Origin: Pseudidiomarina taiwanensis
GTDB lineage: Bacteria; Pseudomonadota; Gammaproteobacteria; Enterobacterales; Alteromonadaceae
DNA length: 64,000 nt
Assembly (NCBI RefSeq): GCF_003987435.1
Contig: NZ_PIQG01000001.1
Coordinates: 1 to 64,000 of the forward strand
Direction of reading: 5' to 3'
Part shown: piece after piece, positions 52,648 through 63,558 of the stretch
Layout: each line of letters opens with the position of its first letter
Position numbering within the stretch: the stretch's first letter is position 1
Notes under the pieces: generated by a model
Seen by the model: the letters and a program-made list of their open reading frames with translations, nothing else
Databases searched by the model: none
What the model was told of the DNA's origin: nothing
Program-made: the position numbers and the translations under genes

Positions 52648-54894
52648 ATGAATATGTCGATGGATAATGTCGAAACATTACCGTTACGCCGCTTCACTGA
52701 GGATGCGTATCTCAATTATTCAATGTACGTCATCATGGACCGTGCATTACCGCATATTGGTGATGGCTTAAAACCAGTTCAGCGTCGAATTATATATGCG
52801 ATGTCTGAACTGGGGTTATCAGCGCTTGCGAAGTATAAAAAATCAGCACGTACCGTTGGTGATGTGCTAGGTAAGTTCCACCCCCACGGTGATAGTGCGT
52901 GTTATGAAGCCATGGTGTTAATGGCGCAGCCGTTCTCGTACCGTTATCCGCTCGTTGACGGACAAGGGAACTGGGGCTCAGCAGATGACCCGAAATCATT
53001 CGCGGCGATGCGCTACACCGAAGCTAGACTTTCCAAATTTAGTGAAGTTTTGCTGACCGAGCTTGGCCAAGGCACGGTTGATTGGATTCCAAACTTTGAC
53101 GGAACCATGAAAGAGCCGAAAATGTTGCCGGCTCGATTACCTCATATTTTACTTAACGGCGTCACTGGTATTGCGGTGGGCATGGCGACGGATATTCCTC
53201 CTCACAATGCCCGCGAAGTTGCTCAAGCCTGTGCATTATTGTTGGATAAGCCGAGTGCTGACTTGAGTGAAGTAATGGAACATTTGCTGGGGCCAGATTA
53301 CCCAACTGATGCTGAAATCATCACATCGCGCGAGGATATCGTTAAGTTATACGAGAGCGGTAAGGGCTCGATTCGGATGCGCGCGAAGTATCAACTTGAG
53401 GATGGTGAAGTGGTGGTCACGGCATTGCCACATCAAGCCTCAGGAGCCAAGGTGCTCGAACAGATTGCTGCGCAAATGCAAGCCAAAAAGCTACCTATGG
53501 TCAATGACTTGCGTGATGAGTCCGACCATGAGAATCCGACTCGACTGGTGATCGTACCGCGTTCAAACCGAGTTGATGTCGAACAAATGATGCAACATTT
53601 GTTTGCGACCACTGATCTCGAGAAGAATTATCGAGTCAATATGAATATGATTGGTCTCGATGGGCGTCCGCAAGTTAAGCCCATGCTGTCAATTCTTAAA
53701 GAGTGGATCGAATACCGCAAAACAACCGTTACCCGTCGTTTGCAATATCGTCTCGATAAGGTCCTTGCGCGCCTACATATTCTCGATGGTTTATTAATTG
53801 CTTATCTGAACATTGATGAAGTGATCGCCATTATCCGCGAGGAAGATGACCCAAAAGCAGAATTAATGCAGCGCTTTAAGCTCAGTGAAAAGCAAGCTGA
53901 AGCTATTCTTGATTTAAAACTTCGTCACTTAGCTAAGTTAGAAGAGATTAAACTCAAGAGTGAGCAAGACGAACTTAATGAAGAACGGCAACAATTGGAA
54001 TTGTTGCTCGGCTCCGATCGCCGTTTGAAAACCCTTATTCGTAAGGAAATTCTTGCGGATGCGGAGAAATATGGCGACGAGAGACGCTCACCTTTAGTTG
54101 AACGCGAAGAAGCGAAAGCTCTGAGTGAGCGCGACCTTACTCCTGCTGAATCTGTGACGGTTGTATTGTCACAAAAAGGCTGGGTGAGAGCTGCAAAAGG
54201 GCATGATGTCGATGGTGCGGCACTTGCTTATAAATCTGGAGATAGTTTTGCGAGCTCCGCTCAGGGTAAGAGTAACCAACAGGTTGTCTTTATTGATTCG
54301 TCAGGGCGTAGCTTCTCCTGTGAAGCTCATCTACTGCCAAGTGCGCGAACCCAGGGCGAGCCATTGACAGGACGCTTTAACATGGTTGCAGGTGAGACAG
54401 TCGAGCATGTTTTGATGGCAAAGGATGAGCAACGCTACTTGCTTGCATCTGACGCTGGATATGGGTTTGTCACTAAGTTCGGAGATTTGGTTTCGCGTAA
54501 TAAAAATGGGAAAGCAATCCTGAACTTACCAACTGGCGCAAAAATTTTGCCGCCAAGTCTCGTACAAAACACTGAAAGTGATTTGCTCGCGGTGGTGTCA
54601 AACGAGGGGCGAATGTTGATTTTCCCACTCGCAGATTTACCTGAGTTGGCGAAAGGTAAAGGCAATAAAATGATCAGTATTCCTGCGCTACGGGCTCAAT
54701 CGCGTGAAGAATATGTTGTTGCAGCAGCAGCGATTCCGGCCGATAAAGCGATTACCTTGCTAGCAGGGAAGCGTAAATTGACTCTGAAGCCCTCAGATCT
54801 AGAACATTATCGAGGCGAGCGAGGACGTCGCGGCAACAAGCTCCCGCGTGGATTACAGCGAGTGGATGCAATTGTTGTTGAAAACGACGACTGA
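52648..54894 (+). CDS. parC: DNA topoisomerase IV subunit A ParC
   Basis: ParC cuts and rejoins DNA in topoisomerase IV. The 748-aa protein has the winged-helix core ([20 protein letters not shown]), the catalytic Tyr123 in [10 protein letters not shown], and the quinolone-resistance region [13 protein letters not shown]. There Ser83 and Glu87 (Ser80 and Glu84 of E. coli) are the susceptible residues. The C-terminal half is the beta-pinwheel DNA-binding domain. AAGGAG lies 4 nt before the first ATG and 10 nt before a second. It follows parE by 8 nt. Confidence 0.97.
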   Translation: MNMSMDNVETLPLRRFTEDAYLNYSMYVIMDRALPHIGDGLKPVQRRIIYAMSELGLSALAKYKKSARTVGDVLGKFHPHGDSACYEAMVLMAQPFSYRYPLVDGQGNWGSADDPKSFAAMRYTEARLSKFSEVLLTELGQGTVDWIPNFDGTMKEPKMLPARLPHILLNGVTGIAVGMATDIPPHNAREVAQACALLLDKPSADLSEVMEHLLGPDYPTDAEIITSREDIVKLYESGKGSIRMRAKYQLEDGEVVVTALPHQASGAKVLEQIAAQMQAKKLPMVNDLRDESDHENPTRLVIVPRSNRVDVEQMMQHLFATTDLEKNYRVNMNMIGLDGRPQVKPMLSILKEWIEYRKTTVTRRLQYRLDKVLARLHILDGLLIAYLNIDEVIAIIREEDDPKAELMQRFKLSEKQAEAILDLKLRHLAKLEEIKLKSEQDELNEERQQLELLLGSDRRLKTLIRKEILADAEKYGDERRSPLVEREEAKALSERDLTPAESVTVVLSQKGWVRAAKGHDVDGAALAYKSGDSFASSAQGKSNQQVVFIDSSGRSFSCEAHLLPSARTQGEPLTGRFNMVAGETVEHVLMAKDEQRYLLASDAGYGFVTKFGDLVSRNKNGKAILNLPTGAKILPPSLVQNTESDLLAVVSNEGRMLIFPLADLPELAKGKGNKMISIPALRAQSREEYVVAAAAIPADKAITLLAGKRKLTLKPSDLEHYRGERGRRGNKLPRGLQRVDAIVVENDD

Positions 54895-54954
54895 TCAGAG
54901 GTTCTTGAGGGTTAAATCAAGGTATACTAGCGAGCATGAAAAGAAGGAGAGGTC

Positions 54955-55692
54955 ATGCTCGCGTTAGCCCGTATTATTATTTTTAGTATCTATATCGCCA
55001 TAGTCAGTATTTTTGGCGTTATTTTTTGTCTATTTCGCCCGTTCAACCCGAACAACACTCCTTTATTCGCCCATTTATACGGTCGCGCGCACCGTATTTT
55101 CGGACTGAAGCTCGATATCCGCGCCCCGAACCACATAAATCATGGCGATCATGCTCACGGTGGTCCGTTCGTCTACATTGCTAACCACCAAAATACTTGG
55201 GATATTTTTACACTATCGCGAGCCATGCCATTTAATGTGGTCAGTATTGGTAAAAAAAGCTTAAAGTGGATTCCATTTTTTGGGCAGCTCTATTGGCTTG
55301 CTGGGAATATATTAATCGACCGAAAAAATTCGGGCCGTGCGCGTGGCACGATTGCTCAAGCCGCTGACGCGATCAAACAACGCGGGATCTCGATTTTATT
55401 ATTCCCAGAGGGGACTCGAAGTAATGGCCGGGGATTATTACCTTTCAAAACAGGGGCTTTTCGGACTGCGGTGCAGGCTCAGGTGCCGTTAGTTTTGATC
55501 TGCGTTTCGGATTTGCACGACAAAATACGTTTAAACCGCTGGAATAATGGTACCTTAATTATTGAATACTTACCGCCGCTCGATGTCAGTCAATACGATG
55601 GTGACTCAGTGAAACAGCTGGTGGAACATTGTCACGAACTGATGAAGCAGAAAATTGAAAGCTTGAATGCCGAGCTTAAGGAAAGCAAATGA
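54955..55692 (+). CDS. plsC: 1-acyl-sn-glycerol-3-phosphate acyltransferase PlsC
   Basis: PlsC adds the second acyl chain to make phosphatidic acid, directly after the step of PlsY (31315-31902). The 245-aa protein has an N-terminal membrane helix (IIIFSIYIAIVSIFGVIFCLF), the catalytic HxxxxD in ANHQNTWD (His78, Asp83), and FPEGTRSNGRGLLPFKTGAF, the glycerol-phosphate site. AAGGAGAG lies upstream of the ATG. It follows parC by 60 nt, as in E. coli, and overlaps rraB by 4 nt. Confidence 0.96.
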   Translation: MLALARIIIFSIYIAIVSIFGVIFCLFRPFNPNNTPLFAHLYGRAHRIFGLKLDIRAPNHINHGDHAHGGPFVYIANHQNTWDIFTLSRAMPFNVVSIGKKSLKWIPFFGQLYWLAGNILIDRKNSGRARGTIAQAADAIKQRGISILLFPEGTRSNGRGLLPFKTGAFRTAVQAQVPLVLICVSDLHDKIRLNRWNNGTLIIEYLPPLDVSQYDGDSVKQLVEHCHELMKQKIESLNAELKESK

Positions 55693-56054
55693 GTATTGAT
55701 ATTGCAGCACTCGTCGCCGAGAGCCATGCCACAGTTGAGGCATTAATATCTGATGGAGCTGATCCAGAAGCCAAGTTCGAAATTGAACATCATCTGGCGA
55801 GTAACGATTTCAGTAAACTCGAAAAGGCCGCGGTAGAGCTGGTGAAAGTTGGTTATCATGTTGATGATGCTGATGAATTTGAACTCGATGATCAATCCAC
55901 CATATTTGCTTTCGTAGCGGTTAGCCGGGTGGTTTTGGATGCTGATATACTCGAGCAACAAACCCGTCAAGTAGCGAATATTGCACAGCAAGCTGGGGTT
56001 GAATACGATGGTTGGGGTACGTATTTCGGTGCGCTTGATGATGAAGAAGAATAA
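55689..56054 (+). CDS. rraB: Regulator of ribonuclease activity B RraB
   Basis: RraB binds RNase E and changes which RNAs it cuts. The 121-aa acidic protein matches the family in length. It has DGADPEAKFEIEHHLASNDFS, KVGYHVDDADEFELDD and the C-terminal GVEYDGWGTYFG. Its start overlaps the plsC stop by 4 nt. The gene is not adjacent to rne here, and E. coli rraB is also unlinked to it. Confidence 0.93.
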   Translation: MSIDIAALVAESHATVEALISDGADPEAKFEIEHHLASNDFSKLEKAAVELVKVGYHVDDADEFELDDQSTIFAFVAVSRVVLDADILEQQTRQVANIAQQAGVEYDGWGTYFGALDDEEE

Positions 56055-56071
56055 TAAATAAAGGTGAACTT

Positions 56072-57433
56072 ATGCTTGGTGACCTTGGTTTAATCGCAGG
56101 ACTCGCCCTACTGATTATATTGGCTTTACGTGGCATAAATATTTTAGTGGCGGTCCTTCTTTCGGTGTTAGTTATCGGGGTCAGTAATCAAATCCCCATT
56201 CAAGATATTTTCCTGAAACACTTTCCATTTGGCCCCTCTGGTGCGTTTAGTTTTGCTGGCAATTTTTTACTGTTGTTTTTGTGTGGAGCTATTTTTGGTC
56301 GAATGATGGCGGCGTCACACGCTGCTCAGGGCATTGCCGTGGCGGTCATGGAACAGCTTGGTAGTAAACGGGCGTTATGGATTGCCATGTTAGTCTGTGC
56401 TTTGCTGACTTACGGTGGAGTTGTAGTATTTGTGGTGATGTTCACTATGTATCCGATAGGCGTGACGTTAATGCGCCAAGCTAATATCCCGCGACGACTT
56501 TATGCGGCGGCGATTGCACTTGGGGCTGGAACCTTCACCATGACCGCATTACCCGGTACGCCATCGATCCATAATGTGATCGCTGCACGCAGTCTCGGCA
56601 CTGATTTATTCGCGGGAGGCTGGTATGGCGTTCTTGGTGGTCTCGTCATGGCGCTTGTTGGTATGTGGTATCTGCAAACGCAGTGGCAGCGCTCCATCGC
56701 GAAAGGTGAGGGGTATCAGGCTCATGTGAAAGATGAGCAAATGGCGGCCTTAGCACCAGCAGAAGGACAACAGCTGCCAAGTTTAATGCGTTCGGCATTA
56801 CCAATTGTCGTGGTGCTTGCGACCATTATTATTCCACGAATCTTGCAAATGTCTGGAGTCGAAGCACCTGTTTTAAGTTTTGCTGCATCGCAGCCAGTGC
56901 TGTGGGCGAGCTTTGCTTTATTACTTGGCGGTGCAAGCTGTTTTGTATTATTTGAGCCACTGCGGCAAAACCTAATGGCAGTCGTAGGACAGGGCGCGGA
57001 TGATGCGTTACTGCCACTGATTAACACTGCGGCGGTGATAGGCTTCGGTGGTGTGGTTATCCAGACCAGTGGCTTTCATGAGTTTGCAAAGTGGTTGCTG
57101 GACTTACCCGTGCCGGAGTTGGTGTCGGTATTTTTATCAGCCAACCTGATTTCAGGGATCACTGCGTCAGCTTCGGGCGGCTTACAGATATTCATGTCTA
57201 GTTTAGCCCCTGCTTATTTGGAAGCTGGAATTGCCCCAGAGCTACTGCACCGGGTCGCTAATTTAGCTGCCGGTGGACTCGATTCTTTGCCTCATTCTGG
57301 GGCAGTCATTGCGCTCTTTACCTTGATGGGACTCACTCATAAAGAGGCCTATAAAGATGTTTTTGTAGTGACGGTTGCGATTCCAATGTTAGCTGCTTTG
57401 ATTGTGGTTGCAGCAGCAATGCTGCTTGGCTAA
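56072..57433 (+). CDS. GntP-family permease
   Basis: A 453-aa integral membrane protein of the GntP H+-symporter family, which takes up gluconate or other organic acids. It has about twelve to thirteen hydrophobic segments. Signature regions are LLLFLCGAIFGRMM, LLTYGGVVVFVVMFTMYPIG, and TALPGTPSIHNVI. The C-terminal ITASASGGLQIFMS precedes a LPHSGAVIALFTLMG stretch. AAAGGTG precedes the ATG by 6 nt. The substrate is unknown. No gluconate kinase or dehydratase is adjacent. It ends the nudF-to-gntP plus-strand run at a good terminator. Confidence 0.88.
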   Translation: MLGDLGLIAGLALLIILALRGINILVAVLLSVLVIGVSNQIPIQDIFLKHFPFGPSGAFSFAGNFLLLFLCGAIFGRMMAASHAAQGIAVAVMEQLGSKRALWIAMLVCALLTYGGVVVFVVMFTMYPIGVTLMRQANIPRRLYAAAIALGAGTFTMTALPGTPSIHNVIAARSLGTDLFAGGWYGVLGGLVMALVGMWYLQTQWQRSIAKGEGYQAHVKDEQMAALAPAEGQQLPSLMRSALPIVVVLATIIIPRILQMSGVEAPVLSFAASQPVLWASFALLLGGASCFVLFEPLRQNLMAVVGQGADDALLPLINTAAVIGFGGVVIQTSGFHEFAKWLLDLPVPELVSVFLSANLISGITASASGGLQIFMSSLAPAYLEAGIAPELLHRVANLAAGGLDSLPHSGAVIALFTLMGLTHKEAYKDVFVVTVAIPMLAALIVVAAAMLLG

Positions 57434-57444
57434 TTAACACGAAT

Positions 57445-57471
57445 AAAAAAGCACCCCTCGGGGTGCTTTTT
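57445..57471. terminator. Bidirectional terminator between gntP-family gene and valS
   Basis: AAAAAAGCACCC / GGGTGCTTTTT with the loop CTCG. The A-run and T-run on both flanks make it usable in both directions. Confidence 0.92.
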
Positions 57472-57493
57472 AGTTATCCAGCTCTCACGCAAC

Positions 57494-60346
57494 TCAGAGC
57501 GCTGCAATTTTGTCATATTGCTGCTGTAATTGCGCTTTGGTCTCTTCCGCTTCAGCAAGCTTCTGGCGCTCTTTCTCGATTACCTCAGCTGGCGCTTTGG
57601 CGACAAAGTTTTCGTTTTCCAGCTTACGGCCAACTTGAAGGAGCTCTTTATCAACGCGCTCGATTGCTTTTTGTAAGCGCGCTAACTCAGCATCTTTATC
57701 AATCAAACCAGCCATTGGAATGTGCAGTTCTACTCGACCGACCAATGCGGTGGCACTGGCTGGTGGCTCATCTTGCAGGCTAATAAAGTCGACGGATTCG
57801 AGCTTCGCTAAGGCCGTTAGTAACGATTGATGTTGGGTCAAACGCTGCTGCGCTAGCTCATCTGCATTGCGAATGATCAGTGGCAATGGCTTGCTCGGAG
57901 AAATATTCATTTCACCGCGAATATTACGAATAGCGACGATGACTTGTTTTAACCATTCCATATCATCGCGAGCATGACTGAACTGCGCCGCCTTAGCTTG
58001 TGGGTAAGGCTGCAGCATAATGGTTTGACCCGAAACATCTGCAAGCGGGGCAACACGCTGCCAAATTTCCTCAGTGATAAACGGCATCAGAGGGTGCAAT
58101 AATCGTAACAGTTGCTCAAGAATCTGTACTAGAGTTTTTCGAGTCCCACGTTTTTGCTCATCTGTCCCATTAAAGAGAACCGGCTTGGTCAGTTCTAAAT
58201 ACCAGTCACAGAATTGATTCCAGGTGAACTCATAGGCAATCGTCGCGGCTTGATCAAAACGATAGTGATCAAGCGCATGACGGAAATCAGCCACGGTTGT
58301 ATTGAATTGCTCAATAATCCATTGGTCTGCCAAAGATAGTTCAATTACTGCGCCGGTTTGACCACAATCTTCATTTTCCGTGTTCATTAACACGTAGCGA
58401 CTCGCGTTCCAGAGCTTATTGCAGAAATTTCGATAGCCTTCAAGGCGCTTCATATCCCAATTAATATCGCGGCCCGTTGATGCGAGTGCGGCGAGGGTGA
58501 ACCGCAAAGCATCGGTACCATGACTGGCGATACCTTCTGGGAATTGCTGCTGGGTTCGCTTAGCTATTTTTGCCTCAAGTTGCGGCTGCATCATATTGGC
58601 AGTGCGCTTTTCAATCAGGTTTTGTAGTTCAATACCATCGATCATATCGAGTGGATCGAGCACGTTACCTTTTGATTTGGACATTTTTTGGCCTTCCTCG
58701 TCACGAATTAGGCCAGTCACGTATACGGTTTTAAACGGCACCTGAGGTTTACCGTTTTCATCTTTAAGGAAGTGCATGGTCATCATGATCATGCGTGCGA
58801 CCCAGAAGAAAATAATGTCAAAACCGGTGACGAGTACATCGGTCGGATGAAAAGTTTTTAAATCGTCAGTTGATTCTGGCCAACCCAAGGTCGAGAAGGT
58901 CCAGAGTGCAGATGAAAACCAAGTGTCGAGGACATCATCGTCTTGACTGAGTGCAATACTAGAATCCAATTGATACTGCTGACGGACTTCATCTTCGTCA
59001 CGGCCAACGTACACATTACCTTGCTCATCATACCAAGCAGGGATCCGATGTCCCCACCAAAGCTGTCTGGAGATACACCAGTCTTGGATATCACGCATCC
59101 AAGCGAAATACATGTTTTCGTATTGCTTAGGAACGAATTCAATTTCACCATCTTCAACTGCTTTAGTTGCGACCTCTGCAAGCGGAGCGACACGGACATA
59201 CCATTGATCAGTTAGGTGTGGCTCGATTGGCACCCCACCGCGATCACCGTAAGGTACTTTGTTCGTGTGTTTTTCAACTTTATCCAGTAGTCCAAGCGCT
59301 TCGAAATCAGCGACAATTTGCTTGCGCGCAGCAAAGCGCTCGAGCCCCGCGTACTGATCCGGAAGCTTGCCATCAAACCCATCGATGTCGTCGCGGGCTT
59401 CACCGGTTGTGGTATACAGCCCGGCGCGAGCGCGGACATGTGCATCGTCATCCAGTACAGCAATCATCGGCAAGTGATGACGACGCCCAATGTCGTAGTC
59501 GTTGAAGTCGTGCGCAGGGGTGATTTTTACGCAACCGGTTCCAAATTCTTGGTCAACATAATGGTCAGCAATAATTGGAATGCGGCGGTTTACTAAAGGT
59601 AATTCAATGAACTTACCCACTAAATGAGTATAGCGCTCATCATCTGGATGAACCGCAACACACACATCACCCAGCATAGTTTCTGGTCGGGTGGTCGCAA
59701 CCACTAAGTAATCTTTACCGTCAGCGGTCTTAATACCATCAGCAAGCGGGTAGCGCAGGTGCCAAATAGAACCTTGTTGTTCCTTATTCTCGACTTCGAG
59801 ATCAGAAATTGCGGTTTTTAATTTAGGATCCCAATTGACCAAGCGTTTACCGCGATAAATAAGGTCTTCTTGATACAGCCGGACGAACACTTCTTTCACT
59901 GCAGCCGAGAGGCCCTCGTCCATTGTGAAGCGCTCTCTATCCCAGTCGACAGAATCCCCTAAGCGGCGCATTTGCGAAGTGATCGTACCGCCTGAATGGG
60001 CTTTCCAGTCCCAAACCTTTTCGATAAATGCATCACGCCCAAGCTCTTGTCGAGTTTTTCCCTGTGCCGCGAGTTGGCGTTCAACGACCATTTGCGTCGC
60101 GATACCGGCATGGTCAGAGCCGACTTGCCAGAGCGTATTAAAACCATCCATCCGCTTGTAGCGGGTTAGGGTATCCATGATGGTATGCTGAAAAGCATGC
60201 CCCATATGTAAGCTACCGGTGACATTCGGCGGCGGAATCATAATGCAATAACTGTCGCCAGAACCACTTGGTTTAAAGTAGCCTGCCTGTTCCCAATGCT
60301 CGTACCAACTTTGTTCAATGGCTTGGGGAGAGTAGGTTTTATCCAT
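57494..60346 (-). CDS. valS: Valyl-tRNA synthetase ValS
   Basis: ValS charges tRNA-Val and edits mischarged Thr. The 950-aa class I synthetase (E. coli 951) starts [20 protein letters not shown]. It has the HIGH-type HMGH (47-50, in [13 protein letters not shown]), a CP1 editing domain, the KMSKS loop QKMSKSKGN, an anticodon-binding domain, and a C-terminal coiled coil (about 880-950). The ATG at 60346 agrees with homologues; a GTG four codons earlier is unlikely. It is the last gene of pepA-holC-valS, the E. coli order. Confidence 0.97.
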   Translation of the reverse strand: MDKTYSPQAIEQSWYEHWEQAGYFKPSGSGDSYCIMIPPPNVTGSLHMGHAFQHTIMDTLTRYKRMDGFNTLWQVGSDHAGIATQMVVERQLAAQGKTRQELGRDAFIEKVWDWKAHSGGTITSQMRRLGDSVDWDRERFTMDEGLSAAVKEVFVRLYQEDLIYRGKRLVNWDPKLKTAISDLEVENKEQQGSIWHLRYPLADGIKTADGKDYLVVATTRPETMLGDVCVAVHPDDERYTHLVGKFIELPLVNRRIPIIADHYVDQEFGTGCVKITPAHDFNDYDIGRRHHLPMIAVLDDDAHVRARAGLYTTTGEARDDIDGFDGKLPDQYAGLERFAARKQIVADFEALGLLDKVEKHTNKVPYGDRGGVPIEPHLTDQWYVRVAPLAEVATKAVEDGEIEFVPKQYENMYFAWMRDIQDWCISRQLWWGHRIPAWYDEQGNVYVGRDEDEVRQQYQLDSSIALSQDDDVLDTWFSSALWTFSTLGWPESTDDLKTFHPTDVLVTGFDIIFFWVARMIMMTMHFLKDENGKPQVPFKTVYVTGLIRDEEGQKMSKSKGNVLDPLDMIDGIELQNLIEKRTANMMQPQLEAKIAKRTQQQFPEGIASHGTDALRFTLAALASTGRDINWDMKRLEGYRNFCNKLWNASRYVLMNTENEDCGQTGAVIELSLADQWIIEQFNTTVADFRHALDHYRFDQAATIAYEFTWNQFCDWYLELTKPVLFNGTDEQKRGTRKTLVQILEQLLRLLHPLMPFITEEIWQRVAPLADVSGQTIMLQPYPQAKAAQFSHARDDMEWLKQVIVAIRNIRGEMNISPSKPLPLIIRNADELAQQRLTQHQSLLTALAKLESVDFISLQDEPPASATALVGRVELHIPMAGLIDKDAELARLQKAIERVDKELLQVGRKLENENFVAKAPAEVIEKERQKLAEAEETKAQLQQQYDKIAAL

Positions 60347-60363
60347 AGATAGAATCACCCATA

Positions 60364-60816
60364 CTAATCTGATAAATCATTAATCGACGCAGCTTGTTTG
60401 GTTTCTAATTGCACCCCTTCACTGCGATACACTTTATATCTTTGGCGCGCTAGTTCACGTCCAGCCTCATCACTCGGAACCCAGTCGATGAGTTTCTTGA
60501 GTCCCCGCGTCGCAATTGCTTCGCGTTGCAGATTTACCGCTGCGGCAGGGCGTCGTTTAGGGGCTTGGCAGTTCGGCCAGCACAACTCGACCGGAGCTCC
60601 ATGTGGTGGACCCTCACCACTCAAATTATGCGGAACAAAAGCCTCGGTAGGCTGTTGCCAGAGCGCTTCATCGAGTTGCTCAGCTTGGCTTTGATCGACA
60701 CAGTACACTCTGACGCTACGAAACTCGCGCCAGAGTTCGGTAATCTGCTGACAGATAAGTCGCTGCAATTGCTCAGCATCGACGTTATCAGTGACGATAA
60801 AAAGCCCCTGGGTCAT
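60364..60816 (-). CDS. holC: DNA polymerase III chi subunit HolC
   Basis: HolC links the clamp loader, through psi, to single-stranded DNA-binding protein. The 150-aa protein is close to E. coli HolC (147 aa). It has the FEAR-like N-terminal strand [20 protein letters not shown], a middle [31 protein letters not shown], and a C-terminal [24 protein letters not shown]. It abuts pepA and is followed by valS after 17 nt. Confidence 0.94.
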   Translation of the reverse strand: MTQGLFIVTDNVDAEQLQRLICQQITELWREFRSVRVYCVDQSQAEQLDEALWQQPTEAFVPHNLSGEGPPHGAPVELCWPNCQAPKRRPAAAVNLQREAIATRGLKKLIDWVPSDEAGRELARQRYKVYRSEGVQLETKQAASINDLSD

Positions 60817-62325
60817 TTAGTTTTGTCCGCTAGTGGTCTGAATTTTATTGAGTAAAAATTGACTCAAGAGCGGTACGGGGCGACCTGTTGAACCTTTTTT
60901 GCTGCCACCACGCCAGGCGGTGCCGGCAATATCCAAATGCGCCCAATTATATTTTTTGGTAAACCGCGCAAGGAAGCACGCTGCGGTAATGGTGCCTGCT
61001 TCGCGTCCGCCAAGGTTCGAGAAATCCGCAAATGGGCTCTCTAATTGTTCTTGATACTCATCCCACAAAGGCAGTCGCCATGCTTTATCACCGCTTTGCT
61101 CCGAGGCATTGAGGAGTTCGTGGGCAAGTGGGTTGTGGCTACTCATGAGACCACTCGCGTGCGCTCCAAGAGCAATAACACAAGCCCCAGTTAAAGTGGC
61201 AACATCGATGACTGTGTCAGGCTCGAAACGCTCGACATAGGTGAGGGTATCGCACAACACGAGACGTCCTTCTGCATCAGTATTCAACACTTCAACAGTT
61301 TGGCCGCTCATGGTTGTTAGGATATCTCCAGGGCGGTAGGCATTGCCTCCTGGCATATTCTCACAGCCAGCAATAGCGCCGATCACATTGATGGGTAGAT
61401 CAAGTTCAGCCAATGTTTGCATTGCGCCGAGGACCGAGGCGGCTCCGCCCATGTCATATTTCATTTCATCCATATTGGCGGATGGCTTGATTGAAATACC
61501 ACCACTATCGAAGGTGAGCCCCTTGCCGACCAAAACGATAGGAGCTTGGTCAGGCTCGCCGCCTTGATAGTTCATCAGAGTAAGGATGGATTCGTGCGCA
61601 GAGCCACGGCCCACTGCTAAGTAGGCATTCATACCAAGCTCAGCCATATCAGCTTCACCCACGGTTGAAACCGTTAGCTTGTCATACTCGTTTGCTATTT
61701 CGCGAGCTTGCTGAGCTAAGTAGCTGGGAGTACAAATGTTCGGTGGCATATTGGCGACGTCGCGACAAACTTTCACCCCCTTGGCAACCGCCAGGCCGTG
61801 TGTAATCGCCGTCTCGCCTATAGATAATTCACGTCGCGTTTGCACATTGAAAACCAGTTTGCGTAACGGGCGGCGCGGCTCTTCTTTGCGCGACTTTAAT
61901 TGGTTGAAAGTATATAAACCACCTTGTGCAGCCTCGACTGCCATGCGGATCTTCCAGTAGGTATCACGACCTTTCACATGAAGTTCGCTGAGAAAACAGA
62001 CCGCTTCCATCGAGCCAGTTTCGTTGAGCGTATGGATGGTTTTTTCGATAATTTGTTTGTATTGGCGCTCGTCAAGCTCACGCTCTTTACCGCAACCAAC
62101 TAACAGGACCCGCTCACTGAGCACATTTGGGACGTGATGAAGGAGTAGAGTTTGTCCAGCTTTACCTTCTAAATCACCGCGTCGTAACAGGCTGCTTAAA
62201 TATCCTTCGCTTACTTTGTCGAGTTGCTCAGCGACCCCAGATAAGCGGCGAGGTTCAAAAACGCCAACAACGATACATGCCGAACGTTGCTTTTCTGGGC
62301 TTCCACTTTTGACATTAAACTCCAT
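60817..62325 (-). CDS. pepA: Leucyl aminopeptidase PepA
   Basis: PepA is a hexameric M17 aminopeptidase with two metal ions that trims N-terminal residues. In E. coli it also binds DNA, helping XerCD recombination and repressing carAB. The 502-aa protein (E. coli 503) is very close to the E. coli sequence, beginning with the same [19 protein letters not shown]. The metal and catalytic motifs are [17 protein letters not shown] and [10 protein letters not shown]. The start at 62325 has AGGAG 6 nt upstream, so earlier in-frame codons are excluded. First gene of pepA-holC-valS and divergent from lptF. Confidence 0.97.
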   Translation of the reverse strand: MEFNVKSGSPEKQRSACIVVGVFEPRRLSGVAEQLDKVSEGYLSSLLRRGDLEGKAGQTLLLHHVPNVLSERVLLVGCGKERELDERQYKQIIEKTIHTLNETGSMEAVCFLSELHVKGRDTYWKIRMAVEAAQGGLYTFNQLKSRKEEPRRPLRKLVFNVQTRRELSIGETAITHGLAVAKGVKVCRDVANMPPNICTPSYLAQQAREIANEYDKLTVSTVGEADMAELGMNAYLAVGRGSAHESILTLMNYQGGEPDQAPIVLVGKGLTFDSGGISIKPSANMDEMKYDMGGAASVLGAMQTLAELDLPINVIGAIAGCENMPGGNAYRPGDILTTMSGQTVEVLNTDAEGRLVLCDTLTYVERFEPDTVIDVATLTGACVIALGAHASGLMSSHNPLAHELLNASEQSGDKAWRLPLWDEYQEQLESPFADFSNLGGREAGTITAACFLARFTKKYNWAHLDIAGTAWRGGSKKGSTGRPVPLLSQFLLNKIQTTSGQN

Positions 62326-62346
62326 AAGTGCTCCTGTAGTTGGCGG

Positions 62347-62375
62347 TTGACTTAAGTTAGCCACCGTAGAATAAT
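62347..62375 (+). promoter_or_regulatory. Sigma-70 promoter candidate for lptF-lptG
   Basis: TTGACT (62347-62352), a 17-nt spacer, then AATAAT (62370-62375). Each box has one mismatch to consensus. Start of transcription would be near 62382, leaving a leader of about 67 nt that includes the palindrome at 62401-62416. Confidence 0.55.
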
Positions 62376-62400
62376 TCTTGTGAAAACGCCAAGTTTACTT

Positions 62401-62416
62401 AAAAACGCGCGTTTTT
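62401..62416. repeat. Perfect 16-bp palindrome in the lptF leader
   Basis: AAAAACGCGCGTTTTT reads the same on both strands. It lies between the predicted lptF promoter and the lptF start. It may be a protein-binding site or a small RNA hairpin (6-bp stem, loop GCGC). Confidence 0.6.
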
Positions 62417-62448
62417 CCAGTAAAAATCAAGGTTAAGAGTGGCATCCT

Positions 62449-63558
62449 GTGCGTATATTCCGCTATTTAATGCGAGAAACATTTAAATCTCAAGTCGCTA
62501 TATTAGCGGTATTGATGACTATTTTTGTCAGTCAGAAGTTTGTTCGAGTACTGGCAGACGCATCAGTGGGTGAAATTCCAAGTGAAGTGGTATTACAACT
62601 ACTCAGTTTAAACCTTCCCTCGTTGCTCACTTTAATCCTTCCGTTAAGCTTATTTCTCGGTATTTTGCTCGCTCATGGTCGAATTTATGCCGATAACGAA
62701 ATGACAGTGTTGCAAGCCTGTGGCGTCAGCGAGTGGTATGTTACTCGAGTCACCTTGGTACTGGCCGCGGTGCTCGCACTTCTCACCGCATTTATGACAA
62801 CCACTCTAGTGCCATGGTCACTCGAACAAGAACAACAAGTTGAAGAGCGGGCACGGAGTGAATCTGGATTGAGTGTCATTATGCCTGGTCGCTTTCAACA
62901 GGCCGCCAACCAAAAGGCCGTGATTTTCGTGCAGGGCTTAACCGATGCGGGTGAACTTGATGAGGTATTTGTTGCTCAGTCGATTCGCGATGAGGCAAAT
63001 CGATTAGTCGGTGGTGCGGTCGTGATGGCTGATATCGGCGCGGTTGAAGCGACCGAATCTGGTGCGCAAACCCTCGTGTTGAAAAATGGCATGCGTTACA
63101 CCAACAATATTTCTGCCGCTGAGTATCAGGTGATGCAGTTTGACCAGTACCAACTGCAAATCAGAGAACAAGAGGCCGCCGTTGATGCGCGTAAACTCGA
63201 AGCCTTTAGTATGGCAGAGTTGTGGCAACTTGGGACACCGGACGCCAGTGCCGAGTGGCAATGGCGAATCGCGATCCCGCTGTCGATTCCGTTACTCACC
63301 TTAATCGCTGTGCCACTTAGTCGGGTCAATCCACGCCAAGGGAAATTCGCCCGCATGGCACCGGCTTTACTGATATATTTGGCGTACTTCTTAATTTTGA
63401 TGGCGGCCAGGTCTGCCGTTGCAGATGGTGCGATACCGGCTGTTATTGGTTTATGGTGGATCCATCTATTGCTGCTCGTGTTCGGCGTTGCCTTGATCGC
63501 TAAAGGGCGTTCGTCAGGTTTAAAAGCCCTCGCACATTTGAAAGGGTTACGGCGATGA
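62449..63558 (+). CDS. lptF: LPS export permease LptF
   Basis: LptF and LptG form the membrane part of the LptB2FG ABC transporter, which extracts lipopolysaccharide from the inner membrane and loads it on LptC. The 369-aa protein has two groups of three membrane helices, with a large periplasmic beta-jellyroll domain between (about 125-260). It starts with MRIFRYLMRETFKSQVAIL. LILPLSLFLGILLAHGRIYADNEM and the coupling region LQACGVSEW are typical. The start is a GTG at 62449 with only a weak ribosome site. Overlaps lptG by 4 nt (ATGA). The divergent pepA-lptF arrangement is the same in E. coli. Confidence 0.95.
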   Translation: MRIFRYLMRETFKSQVAILAVLMTIFVSQKFVRVLADASVGEIPSEVVLQLLSLNLPSLLTLILPLSLFLGILLAHGRIYADNEMTVLQACGVSEWYVTRVTLVLAAVLALLTAFMTTTLVPWSLEQEQQVEERARSESGLSVIMPGRFQQAANQKAVIFVQGLTDAGELDEVFVAQSIRDEANRLVGGAVVMADIGAVEATESGAQTLVLKNGMRYTNNISAAEYQVMQFDQYQLQIREQEAAVDARKLEAFSMAELWQLGTPDASAEWQWRIAIPLSIPLLTLIAVPLSRVNPRQGKFARMAPALLIYLAYFLILMAARSAVADGAIPAVIGLWWIHLLLLVFGVALIAKGRSSGLKALAHLKGLRR

